Below are positions 16,518 to 26,500 of a stretch of DNA of 64,000 bases, in pieces. Under the pieces are notes generated by a model. It did no database searches and was not told the origin of the DNA. It worked only from the letters and a program-made list of their open reading frames with translations. Within the stretch, counting starts at the first letter, position 1. Each line of letters opens with the position of its first letter. The stretch covers positions 1 to 64,000 of the forward strand of contig JABLUY010000093.1 in NCBI GenBank assembly GCA_013306675.1, read 5' to 3'. Made by a program: the position numbers and the translations under genes. This DNA comes from Thraustochytrium sp. TN22 (Eukaryota > Sar > Bigyra > Thraustochytrida > Thraustochytriidae).

Positions 16518-16970
16518 CTAGCTAGCTACGCTGGAGCGAAGTCGTTGCCGCCTGCGACGCGAGGCTTCCTGCCGGCGCCGTTTGCGTCGACTGTACATGC
16601 GCATCAGGTGCGTCGCGAGGAAAATAGAGAGCGCCTGGGCCTGCGCGAGCACGCCAACGAACCCTTTAGCTAGCTCGCCTTCGAAGCGGAGCCACATCAT
16701 CAGTACCTTTGATAGATCTTGAGTACAGAGTAGAGCCGCGCACTTCTTGCGCAGTTCCATTTGATAGCGGACCATAATGAGGCTGAGAGCCTGGAGCGCT
16801 TGCGCCACAACCTTGAGATGCGCTTCGACGGCAGTCATGTAGACAAGAAGCACCTCTCTCTCATTCTCTTCGTCCTCTTCGTCTATGCGCTCAAGCTCCT
16901 CCTCCCACCTGAGCATGAAATCCTCCTCCTGGAGGTCCTCCTCCATCTCGTTCATGAGGAACATCATCAT
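16518..16970 (-). CDS. Small acidic-to-basic helical protein, uncertain
   Basis: A predicted protein of 150 residues from the ATG at 16968-16970. It is not recognised. The first third is rich in Glu and Asp (MNEMEEDLQEEDFMLRWEEE), the middle is Leu/Val/Ala-rich and likely helical (ALQALSLIMVRYQMELRKK; FVGVLAQAQALSIFLATHLM), and the end is very basic (SRRKRRRQEASRRRRQRL). Unlike most unsupported frames in this window it has a balanced protein-like composition, and its DNA is less GC-rich than the neighbours. It could be a real small gene, an exon, or chance. Confidence 0.33.
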   Translation of the reverse strand: MMMFLMNEMEEDLQEEDFMLRWEEELERIDEEDEENEREVLLVYMTAVEAHLKVVAQALQALSLIMVRYQMELRKKCAALLCTQDLSKVLMMWLRFEGELAKGFVGVLAQAQALSIFLATHLMRMYSRRKRRRQEASRRRRQRLRSSVAS

Positions 16971-18097
16971 GTCAGCAACTTCCCCCCCGTTGCAGAGCAC
17001 AAGCCTCCTCGCCTTCCATTGTGCCAGCCGGCAGCTCGGACACGTGCGGCCGAGGCGTGGGCCGCTGCGGCGCCCGGCGCGTCCTGCCGGGCCAGGTCGC
17101 CGGCGCTGCGCGCTCGCCTCTGGCTCGCTGTGCTCGACGCCTTGCGCCGTGGCGCGCTGTGCCAGATCGCTTTGCGCCTCTGCTGCACGCGAGCTGCGAG
17201 CACCAGGACAGGCCAGAGACCCGGACCGTGACTTCCGACTCCTAGGGACCTGGATCTAGGGCATGATGGTCGTTAGCCCGTACTTTCCTACACCGCAGGC
17301 CCTGGGTTTGAGGCGGGAAGGGCACCACGCGTCCCGGGACAGGAGCCCAACCTGGCCCTCAAACATGAGGCATCGAGTCGGGGCCCCTCAGTTACTGTGG
17401 TCTCGCGTAGCTGTGGCTTCTTTCGCATTTTAAGGCAGCTCTAGCCTAGTAGCGTCGCTTGGTCGCTAAACAGTAAGTAAGCGTAGCTTGGCTTCGGTCG
17501 AGTCCGGCGTGCCTTTCTGGGGCCACTAGCCTAGCCTAGCTAACGTTAGCTAGAGCCAGGCTAGCCTCACTGACGAAGCTCCAGAGAGACTGATCCTGTT
17601 AAAACTCCTGCGCTCCCGCACGGGACCTCACTGGCAAATCAACGACGCAATCAGCTGCCTCTGGGGCCCTCTCATAAACTGGGCAGCAAGCAAGCAGTGC
17701 ATCGTCCCGCCGTGGCAGCGTCAGTGCCCGCGACGCGATGCTCTCCCTGCGACGCGCGTGGGCTCGGCGGCCTCGTCGTCGCCCCTCGCTCGACTCCGCC
17801 GCCGAGCCTCCGCTCTCGGTCCTGCATCGCTGAGATGGACGATGATCGCGCAGCTCAGGCTCGCGCTGTGACGCAGCGGCGCGGCGCGTGGCCTGAAGTC
17901 CGGCGGACGGGCTGGGCAAAATGAAAGGCGGGGCGGGCGGGCGCCGGAGGGCGGCAACCCTGGATTGGGTGGCCGCGCGCGTTGACTGGCCAGGCAGGCC
18001 GAGCTGAGCGAGCGAAGGAGGCCGGGCGCGCGCGGCGGCAGACAGAGCGAGCGGGCGGGGCGCGGCGGCGGAGCGGGCGGGCGCTGGCGGCGGCAGG
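16971..18097. other. Intergenic upstream of eIF3e
   Basis: No gene is supported. It includes a CTAG-rich patch (17527-17565, repeated GCTAGCCT/TAGCTA words) and, close to the eIF3e start, a purine-rich GC segment likely to be 5' UTR and promoter. Confidence 0.4.
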
Positions 18098-19549
18098 ATG
18101 GGCGAGGATGCGGGCGCGGGCGGCGGGGCCGAGGACCCGCGCGTGACGTACGACCTGACGGCGAAGCTGGCGGGGAACATGGACCTGCACATGCTCTTCC
18201 CCATCATCGTGTGGCTGCAGGAGCAGGACTTCTACAACAAGACGGAGCTGGTGGAGGCGACGCTGCAGTATCTGAGCGCGACGCGCATGTCGGACTACTA
18301 CCTGGAGGTGGCCGAGGAGAACCCGGACGCGAGGGCGGATGCCGCCGAGGACATGAAGGCCAAGCACGACGAGACCGTGGTGCTCCTGGAGGACCTCGAG
18401 GGCGCGTGCGGCGAGCTGCTGCGCGTGCTGCGCGACGAGGAGCAGCTGCAGGAGCTGGTGTCCAACGGCAACCTCAACCTGCAGTACCTGAGCGACGAGA
18501 TGGGCGTGACCGAGGACATGGTGGAGGCCTTTTACACGTACGGAAAGTGCCTCTACGAGGTAGGCAATTACCAGGGCTCGGTGTACGTGCTCTCGTACTT
18601 CCGTGAGCTGGCCAGCGAGCACGAGCTGGCCGCCAAGGCGCTGTGGGGCAAGCTGTGCGGCGAGATCCTGACGCTGAGCACGCGCGAGAGCGTTGTGACG
18701 GCGCTCAAGGACCTGCTGGCGCTCCAGGCGCACATCGACTCGTCCGCCGACACGCAGGGCGCGATGGGCGCGCAGGACATGTCCGCCACGCAGCACCTCG
18801 AGCTGCTGGCCTTTCGCTCCTGGCTGCTCACCTGGAGCCTCTTCATCTTTTTCAAGAACCCGGTCGACGCCGACGAGGAGGACACCCCGGACGTGGGCAA
18901 CGAGTACCCGCCGGCCGAGGACATGCCCGAGTACCTGCTGCTGCAGTGCCTTGAGTTCTTCATGGGCCAGAAGCACCTCAACGCCATGCAGACCAACTGC
19001 CCCTGGCTCCTGCGCTACGTCTGCGTCGCCTTGGTCTGCACCGCCAAGAAGAGCCGAAAATACAAGGGCTGGCTGATTAACGTTGTGCAGCAGGAGGCGT
19101 ACGAGTTCAGCGACCCTATTACCCGGTTCATCACCGCCCTGTACATCGAGTATGACTTCGAGAAGGCCAACGCCTGCCTCAAGGAGGCCCGCCCCGTGCT
19201 CGAGAGCGACTTCTTCCTCCACTCCTACGCGCAGCAGTTCATCGAGGCGGCCCGCCTCGCCATCATCGAGTCTGTCTGCCGCATCCACACCAAGCTCGAT
19301 ACTCAGACCCTCGCTGACTCCATCGGCCTCGACCAGGCCACCGACACCGAGCAGTGGATCGTCAACCTCATCCGCGACATCAAGCTCGACGCCAAGCTCG
19401 ACTCGGAGCAGCACTGCGTTGTCATGACCTCCCACGTCCCGGAGATCCACCAGATGGTCATTGACAAGACCAAGGAGCTCGCCTACCGCACCTTCCAGCT
19501 CACCAACGAGGTCCAGCAGCTCGCCAACCAGAAGCAGCAGCAGCAGTAG
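18098..19549 (+). CDS. EIF3E: Eukaryotic translation initiation factor 3 subunit E
   Basis: A predicted protein of 483 residues, close to the usual length of about 445. It starts at the ATG at 18098 with a short Gly/Asp-rich lead, then the eIF3e N-terminal domain: YDLTAKLAGNMDLHMLFPII, FYNKTELVEATLQYLS, then YLSDEMGVTEDMVEAFYTYG. The PCI domain follows in the C-terminal half (about 300-440): TNCPWLLRYVCVALVC, ITRFITALYIEYDFEKANAC, ADSIGLDQATDTEQWIVNLI and IRDIKLDAKLDSEQHCVVM. The protein is a subunit of the eIF3 complex, which recruits the 43S pre-initiation complex to mRNA. A Gln-rich end (KQQQQQ) is present. It is a single exon and a reliable housekeeping call. Confidence 0.96.
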   Translation: MGEDAGAGGGAEDPRVTYDLTAKLAGNMDLHMLFPIIVWLQEQDFYNKTELVEATLQYLSATRMSDYYLEVAEENPDARADAAEDMKAKHDETVVLLEDLEGACGELLRVLRDEEQLQELVSNGNLNLQYLSDEMGVTEDMVEAFYTYGKCLYEVGNYQGSVYVLSYFRELASEHELAAKALWGKLCGEILTLSTRESVVTALKDLLALQAHIDSSADTQGAMGAQDMSATQHLELLAFRSWLLTWSLFIFFKNPVDADEEDTPDVGNEYPPAEDMPEYLLLQCLEFFMGQKHLNAMQTNCPWLLRYVCVALVCTAKKSRKYKGWLINVVQQEAYEFSDPITRFITALYIEYDFEKANACLKEARPVLESDFFLHSYAQQFIEAARLAIIESVCRIHTKLDTQTLADSIGLDQATDTEQWIVNLIRDIKLDAKLDSEQHCVVMTSHVPEIHQMVIDKTKELAYRTFQLTNEVQQLANQKQQQQ

Positions 19550-19919
19550 GCGTGCACGCCGCTACACCTCGCCGAGCTCCCTAACCTCGCTGTCGCTCTG
19601 GCCGGAGCCCCGTGGCCTGTCTGCGCGCCGCTGAGCCAGAGCCTCCTCTCCCTTTTCCTCTTTTCTCTCTCTCTTTCCTCTCTTTCCCTTCTCTGCTGGA
19701 GGAAACCTACCTTACCCCGATTCATTCAACCTTGGACCAACCAACCAGCCTCGTGATGTGGTGATGACGAGGGGCGCGCATGCAGAGTCGGACGGCCAGC
19801 AACAACGAGAGCTCTCCGACTGCCGCTACTCGCAAATCCCACCCACCCACACCCATTCCTTTTACGGCTAACCTGATGTGACAACGCTTCCTGTTTTGCG
19901 CAGACTTAGAGAGATCACA

Positions 19920-19953
<34 letters not shown>

Positions 19954-20026
19954 GCAGAGAGACACGGCCCAAAGCGCTTGGCTTGCTCGCTCCCCACGGC
20001 GATAATGATATACTAGCCACCACTCC
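19550..20026. other. Intergenic, pyrimidine-rich and GA microsatellite
   Basis: The 3' flank of eIF3e. It has a CT-rich stretch at 19645-19690 and a (GA)n microsatellite at 19922-19953. No coding frame is supported. Confidence 0.5.
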
Positions 20027-20752
20027 ACAGCCTCTCCCTTTTTTCAACAACATCAATCATCATTTTGCCTTTTGACCCGTTCTAGCTTTTCGGTCCTCGC
20101 ACTGCACTGCAGTAGGCGGGAGAAGAAAACATGCTGCGCATGGTCGTCAGCAATGGCTGGCTCAAAACACAGCCTCTCCCCTGTTTTACAACAACATCAA
20201 ACATCATTTTGCCTTTTGACCGTTCTCGCTTTTCGGTCCTCGCACTGCACTGTAGTAGTAGGCGGGAGAAGAAAACGTGCTGCGCATGGTCGTCAGCAAT
20301 GGCTGGCTCAAAACACAGCCTCTCCCCTGTTTACAACAACATCAAACATCATTTTGCCTTTGGACCCGTTCTCGCTTTTCGGTCCTCGCACTGCACTGTA
20401 GTAGGCGGGAGAAGAAAGCATGCTGCGCATCGTCGTCAGCAATGGCTGGCTCAAAACACAGCCTCTCCCCTGCTTTACAACAACATCAAACATCATTTTG
20501 CCTCTTGACCCGTTCTCGCTTTTCGGTCCTCGCACTGCAGTGTAGTAGTAGGCGGGAGAAGAAAGCATGCTGCGCATGGTCGTCAGCAATGGCTGGCTCA
20601 AAACACAGGCTCTCCCCTGTTTTACAACAACATCAAACATCATTTTGCCTTTTGACGACCTTTTGACCCGTTCTCGCTTTTCGGTCCTCGCACTGCAGTG
20701 TAGTAGTAGGCGGGAGAAGAAAACGTGCTGCGCATGGTCGTCAGCAATGGCT
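20027..20752. repeat. Minisatellite, about five units of 143-158 bp
   Basis: The word CGGTCCTCGCACTGCA begins at 20091, 20234, 20380, 20524 and 20682, so unit spacing is 143, 146, 144 and 158 bp. Each unit also holds a GGCGGGAGAAGAAA word, a GGTCGTCAGCAATGGCTGG word and CAACATCAAACATCATTTTG. The first unit is the most diverged; the last interval is longer because of an 11-bp internal duplication (TTTTGACGACC near 20650-20665). The array ends 50 bp before the stop codon of the kinesin gene, so it probably lies in that gene's 3' UTR. Confidence 0.92.
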
Positions 20753-20802
20753 AGCCCTACAACATTGGCATGCCATGCCATGGACACAGTGTCATCGTCG
20801 TG

Positions 20803-22914
20803 TCAGCCCCGCCCGTGCAAGGAAGCCAAGTGCACGCAGTCTTTCGTCACCTGCTCCAATGCCAAGACCAACCTGCCGCGATCCAGCTCAAACGCCTGGA
20901 CAAGGCGCCGGATCAATTGCTCCTCACGCAGCTTGGCGACCTGGGCGTCTCGCTGGCGAGCCTGCCGCTCCGCGTCCACTTGTGCGCGCAGATGGGCCAC
21001 CTGCGCGCGCAGCACAGCGTTGTCAGACTGTACGTCCATGAGCTGCGCCTCGGCTTCCCACACGCGGTCCTGCACCTCCGCCTCGCGGTCCTTGGCGAGG
21101 CGCAGCTTGCGCGCAAAGGACTTCTCGATGTTGGCAATTTCCGACAGGACGTGCGCGCTTTCGGTGAATTCCTCTCGCAGCTTGGCCTTCTCCTCGTCCT
21201 GAATGGCGCGCCGCAGCTCCGCGTCGCCGTCCAAAATCAGCTTTTGCGCCTCCAGCTCCGCCTTTTGCTCCAACTGCTCCTCCTGGTTGCACCGCAGACG
21301 CTCCTTCATGTCCTTGATTTGCGCGCGCTGCTCCATGAGCCGGTCACGATTCGCCTCGATCGCCGCGAAGAGCTCCGCCACGCGCGCCTCATCGCGCTCC
21401 GCCTCTGGCACGGCCTCGGCCGCCTTGTAGTCAGCCATGTCGCGCTCCAACGCCGACTTGGTGTCGCCATAATCCGCCTTGGTCTGCTTGAGCGCCCGCC
21501 CCACGTTCACCTTCTCCACCTCCAGCTCGTGTAGCCGCTTCATAAGCGCCTTCTTCTCGTCCTTGACGTTTTGCATGATGTCACGCACCACGTTCTCGTT
21601 TTTGAGCGTCTTGTTGCGCTCCTCCTCAAAGGCTGCCGACAGCTTCTGCACCTCATCCCACTGCCGCTTCTTGGTCTCCTCCAGCATCGCGATCTTGTCG
21701 CGCATCTCGCGCATCTGCGCCTCCTCCTCCTCGTCGTTTTGCCGCGGGCTCAGCAGCTCACCGCCCGCCAGCAGCGCCTCCGGGTTGATCGCGCGGCTCT
21801 GCTCCAGCGCGGCCATCTGCGCCCGGAGGCGCTCCACCTCCTCGCGCAGCTCGCGAATCATACGCTGGCTCACATCTTCATTGCGCACCGTCTTGTTCTG
21901 GATCTTGCTTGCGCGCGAGGCGTACTGCAGTGTCGAGAGCGTCTCCGGGTAGTTGTTGTCCGCCGGGCTGATGGCCGCCACCATCACAGTGCGAGCGTTG
22001 CCGCCGAGAGCCTGCTGCAGCACGCGAGTCAGTTTTGAGTTGCGGTATGGGATGTGGCCCTTGGCGCCTTCCGCCAGCATGTTGATCACCTGGCCCAATG
22101 TCGACAGGCTCAGGTTGATCGCCGCGCCCTCCTTGAGCCGCGATCCCTCGGCGCCAGTCTTGTCCGCGCGCTCCGACCCAGCCAGATCCACCAGATTGAT
22201 GTTCGCGTTCAAAGTGGTCTCGCGCGTCATTTTGCCGTCCCCAGACTCCACCTCCTCCACCTTGCGCTGCTTGATGGTCACCACGAAGCAGCAGTGCGAG
22301 CGCGACGAGCGCTCATTCATCTGCGTCGCGGCCACCTGCTTGACTGCGTTGCCCTGCTCCAGCAGCTTCGCGATGCCCGCTGCGTCCTGTACCACCAGCT
22401 CCGCCAGATGTTCCACGTAAATGCCGAGCTTCGGGTGCTCTCGCACCTTGAGCTGCTTATCGCTCGGGTTCAAGAGGTCGCGGATCACCTCGTTGTAGAT
22501 CTCGAGGTACGACGCGGTCACCAGCGATTCGCCGCCGTCCTTCTCGCACTTGGCCGACAGCATGTCGAAGATCTCCTGGTTCAGCATCGGTACGATGCCA
22601 ATGTCATCGCCGCTGCCCTGCATTGTGTGCGTCTTGCCCGACCCGGTCTGCCCGTAGGCGAAGATGACGCCATTGAAGCCGTCGATCGCCGCCGACACGA
22701 TCGGCCTCGCCAGCTCCTCGTAGACCTGCCGCTGCGGCGTGTCATACCAGTACGAGTGGTCGAACGAGAACACCTTTTCCTTGCCGTCATCGTCCCAGAT
22801 CTTCGTCTGTTTGCCCTCCATCGACACGCATTCTTTGCACCCGAGACCTTTCTCGCGCCCATTCAGGGGCCGAGCGCGCACCGCCACGCGGACGTTCACG
22901 TCGTTCGACGACAT
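20803..22914 (-). CDS. Kinesin-3-like motor protein
   Basis: A predicted protein of 703 residues. An N-terminal motor domain (about 6-350) has all nucleotide motifs: GQTGSGKT P-loop (88-95), NERSSRSH switch I, DLAGSERADKTG switch II, and HIPYRNSKLTRVLQQALGG in the microtubule-binding region. FSFDHSYW and LKVREHPKLGIYVEHL are typical of kinesin-3 (Unc104/KIF1) motors. The rest is largely coiled coil (about 355-700), rich in Glu, Arg, Lys and Gln. No FHA or PH domain is visible, so it is shorter than classic kinesin-3 proteins. The ATG is at 22912-22914. It moves along microtubules; cargo is unknown. Confidence 0.9.
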   Translation of the reverse strand: MSSNDVNVRVAVRARPLNGREKGLGCKECVSMEGKQTKIWDDDGKEKVFSFDHSYWYDTPQRQVYEELARPIVSAAIDGFNGVIFAYGQTGSGKTHTMQGSGDDIGIVPMLNQEIFDMLSAKCEKDGGESLVTASYLEIYNEVIRDLLNPSDKQLKVREHPKLGIYVEHLAELVVQDAAGIAKLLEQGNAVKQVAATQMNERSSRSHCCFVVTIKQRKVEEVESGDGKMTRETTLNANINLVDLAGSERADKTGAEGSRLKEGAAINLSLSTLGQVINMLAEGAKGHIPYRNSKLTRVLQQALGGNARTVMVAAISPADNNYPETLSTLQYASRASKIQNKTVRNEDVSQRMIRELREEVERLRAQMAALEQSRAINPEALLAGGELLSPRQNDEEEEAQMREMRDKIAMLEETKKRQWDEVQKLSAAFEEERNKTLKNENVVRDIMQNVKDEKKALMKRLHELEVEKVNVGRALKQTKADYGDTKSALERDMADYKAAEAVPEAERDEARVAELFAAIEANRDRLMEQRAQIKDMKERLRCNQEEQLEQKAELEAQKLILDGDAELRRAIQDEEKAKLREEFTESAHVLSEIANIEKSFARKLRLAKDREAEVQDRVWEAEAQLMDVQSDNAVLRAQVAHLRAQVDAERQARQRDAQVAKLREEQLIRRLVQAFELDRGRLVLALEQVTKDCVHLASLHGRG

Positions 22915-23525
22915 GGTGTGGCCTTCCTGGCCGCCCGCCGTGCCGCCCGCCGTTCAACGCGCGCACGCGCGCACGCGCGCACGACTGCGCGTGAACTGGC
23001 GGCCTGACTTTGGAGTCCTTCGTGTTGAGCGCGCCGTGCTTGCGCCTTGCCGTCCTCGTCATTGGCACCCTTGGAACCTGAACTCGTAACGGTCAATACG
23101 CGCCCATCCCACTGGCAATCAACCCACTGTTTGGCTGCTGAAAGGCACTGACGCTTTTTATTCTGTAAGGTAGAAAAGGGCCAGGAAGGATGTCACGATC
23201 ACCGCACCACAGAACCTGTCAGCCCAGTAGGCCTAAGCTGACAGTGAGGCATTGATCGTTTGCGCACTTGCAATCAATCTGGATCGAATGGAATGGAGAA
23301 AGGGAAATTGAAGCAAAGCATGGTCAAACAAAACATGGTGAACTGGGTGCAGAAATCTAGAAACATGAAAAAGGTGTGGCCTGAGCAGTCAGCAGTAAAG
23401 CAAGTAGGCCGTAAGCCTAGCTAGGAAGGCCTGTGATGCATGATGCAAATGGGAGACGCTGGTGTGGTGGTTGGCGCACGGCCCGTCGCAGACACTCGTC
23501 GCAGTTGGTCGCTCGGCGCAGTTGC
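22915..23525. other. Intergenic, no supported gene
   Basis: The upstream flank of the kinesin gene and the downstream flank of the TPR gene. A CGCACG-type repeat lies at 22958-22985. Nothing else was recognised. Confidence 0.5.
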
Positions 23526-26500
23526 TCACTTCTTAACTTTGCGAGACTTGCGAAAGCGCAGAAGCGACCTGCGGCCTCCGCCGGGCTGCAGCGCGGCGCG
23601 AGCGGCGAGGTAAGTATGACTCGACATGCCACCGGCCTCGCCGCTACCGCTCTTGCAAGTGGCAATGAGGTCAATGAGTTCGCCGCGGAGACGCTGACGC
23701 GCCGGGTCATCCCGGACGCGAGCGGCAACGGGCTCGAAGGCAGCAAGCGCCCTGGAGAAGTCGCGCGTCTGCATGAGCGCGCGGCCGCGGGCCACCTGTT
23801 CGTCAATGGTGAGCGGCTCGAACTCCGCCGCGTTATCGAGCAGGGCGACGGCCTTGGTCCAGCTCTCGTCCGCAAACGCGAGTCGCGCGAGCTGCGCGAG
23901 GGCAAAGCGGCGCGCCGCGCAAGAGGTAGCCGGGTCGGCCTCGTCGCCCATCTCCTCGTAGAGCTCCAGCGTCTTCTGCAGGTACTCTCGGAAGACACTC
24001 AGGTCGAGTGCGCGGTGCGAGTGCAGCACAAGCACGCAGGCGCCCGCATAGTGGGACCGCGCGAGCTCGTCGAGGCGGCGCGGGACGGTGAAGACGCGGA
24101 TGGCGTCCCCAATGTAGTGCACAGCGTCCTCGAGGTAGGCATCGCGTTCCTTCTCCGCGATTCTGACTGCCCCGCCGTGCGCGAGCGCCTCGGCGAAGGC
24201 CAGCTGCGCCTCGGCGAGCCGCCACTTGTGCACCTTGCCCTTGTGCTCGCTGGCGAAGAGGAGCAGCTTGCGGAAGTAGATGCAGGCCTGCTCCGCGGCC
24301 TCACCGGGATCAATGGCGGTCTCATCCTCAAGGATGTCACTGCCTGTGCTGGAGCGCATCGACGAGTCCGCGGTCTTGGCGGTGGACGAGTCTTCCGCAC
24401 TGTCTTCGTCGTCCTGGTCGTCCTCGTGTCCAAGGTGCTCGTCGTCGGAGTCGGTCGCAGCGTCCCCATGCTCGCCGCCCTGCTCGCCGCGCGGCGTGTA
24501 GCTGTTGCCGCGGCCCAGGGCGGCCTTGTGCATCTCCTCCAGGAGAGGGACGAGCTCCTCCAGCGCATCGTGGAGGGTGCCTTGTGCGGGGCTGCCAGCC
24601 TGCTCGGCGTGCGCCACGGCCATCTTGAGGTGCTCGATGGCGCGGGCCTTGTCCCGCTGCCGGGCATCCAAAAAGTAGCGGCCCAGACGCATGCCGGTCG
24701 AGGCGAGCGCGAGGTGGTCGCCGCGAATCTCCTGCACCTGCTTGAGCCCGAGAAGCGCCACCATGACGACGGTGCGGTCGCGCATGGCTTCGCCGGCCAC
24801 GGCCAGACGGTCATAGGCGAGCTCTGCGCTCTCCTCGTCGTTGGCAGCCATGTGCAGCGTGGCAGCCAGGCGCAACGTAGCGAGCGCCGCCTCGAAGCGC
24901 TTGCACTCCAGCAAGGAATATGCCAGGTGCGAGACGGCCGTGCGGTAGAGCGTGGCATCGATGCCGGCCGTGGTAGGGCCGCACGCCAGCTGGACGGCCT
25001 GCACGGCCGGCGCGAGCGCCTCGGCGGCCTGTGCAAAGCGCGAGAGGCGGAAGCGCGCCTCGCCAAGGCGCGCCGCCGCCTCAAAGTAAGTGGCGAGCTC
25101 CTCGTCGGCGTGGCGCCAGATCTCCAGCAAAAGCTCGTGGGCGCGCTCCGCGTAGGGCAGAGCCACCTTGAAGCGGTTCTCCGAGAGCATGAGCGCGGCC
25201 ACGCGCAGCTGCGTGGACGCCAGCTCGAAGCCGCGCGTGCGGCGCGTGTCGATGCGGCCCCAGCGCTGCAGCTCCTGGCGCGAAGGCTCCGGCTCGGCCT
25301 CGAAAGCGTCCAGCGCCGCGAGCAAAAAGGAGAGCCTCGTCTCAAAGTCCCGCGAGGCCTCACCCAGCTGCAGCAGTATCTTGCCGCGAGGCAGGCCCTG
25401 CTTCTGGGCAATGGCCAGCGCATCGCGCAGGTAGCCGAGCGCCTTCTTGTCTTCGCCTGCCGCACCGTGCAGGCGCGCCAGGTCGCCAAGCACGGCGATG
25501 CGAAACGCGTGCGCGTTTGGATCCTTTTGGGAGGCAAGGACCTTGCGCAGGGCGCTGATGGCATCGGCCGGCCGCCCCATCTCCTCGAGAATGAGCGCTG
25601 AGTCGCGGCCCAGCTCCAAGACCACGGTGCTCTTGGACCCATGCAGCTTGGAGTGGATCAGGCCGGCCTCCTTGATCGAGGCGAGCGCCTCCTTGGGCAG
25701 GCCCTGCGCGCGCTGCACCTGCGAGGTGAGCAGGAGCGCATCGGCGCAGTAGGTGCCGTACTGGTCGCGGCGCTTTTGCACAACCTCAAGGCAGAGCCCG
25801 TCCACTTGCGCGCCGCGCTTGCTCTTGGTGTCCTCGGCGATCTGCTCCACGGTCGACCTGAGCGCGCGGCAGGCCGCCTCGTGGGCCGTGCGCAGCACCT
25901 CTCGCATCGCGTCAAAGTCGTCGCTGGCGCGCATGAGCATGCGCGCGTACGCCAGGGCCGCATCGGCGGCCTGGGCCTGGCTGCCGGCCACCTGCAGGTA
26001 CTCGCGGTACAGAGGGTCGGCCTGCTCCGCCTGGTCCTGCGCGTCGTAAATGCGGGCCAGCTCCAGCACAGTCTCCGCGACGCACGGCAGCGTGAGCGCG
26101 CGCGCGGACCGCGTCTGGACCTGTGGCGGAAGCTCCTCAGCCTGCCACGTGCGCCGGATGCGCAGCGCCTCGGTCACGTGCTCCTCGGCGGCCGCCAAGT
26201 CGCCTTGCACGCGCAGGAGCGCGCCCACGGCGAGCTGGCTCTCTGCGACGGCCAGCGAGCCCGGCCCGCAGTGCGTCTTGCGCAGATCGAGGATGTTCAG
26301 GTGGCCGGCCAGCGCGTCCTCGAGGCCCTGCTCGGTGATCATTTGCGCGATCCAGAACTTGGCCGCCAGCACCTCCGGGTGGCCATGATCGAGCGTATGG
26401 CGCATCACGGCCAGGCCCTTCTCGAAGCGGTCGCACGCGGGCGCGAGCCGCGCTTGCATGACGAGGATGCGGCCCACAAGCATGTGCACCTGGCCCATGA

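Noticed and set aside
18643-19427. Ser/Pro/Arg-rich frames inside eIF3e
   Set aside because: Out-of-frame shadows of a well-supported gene.
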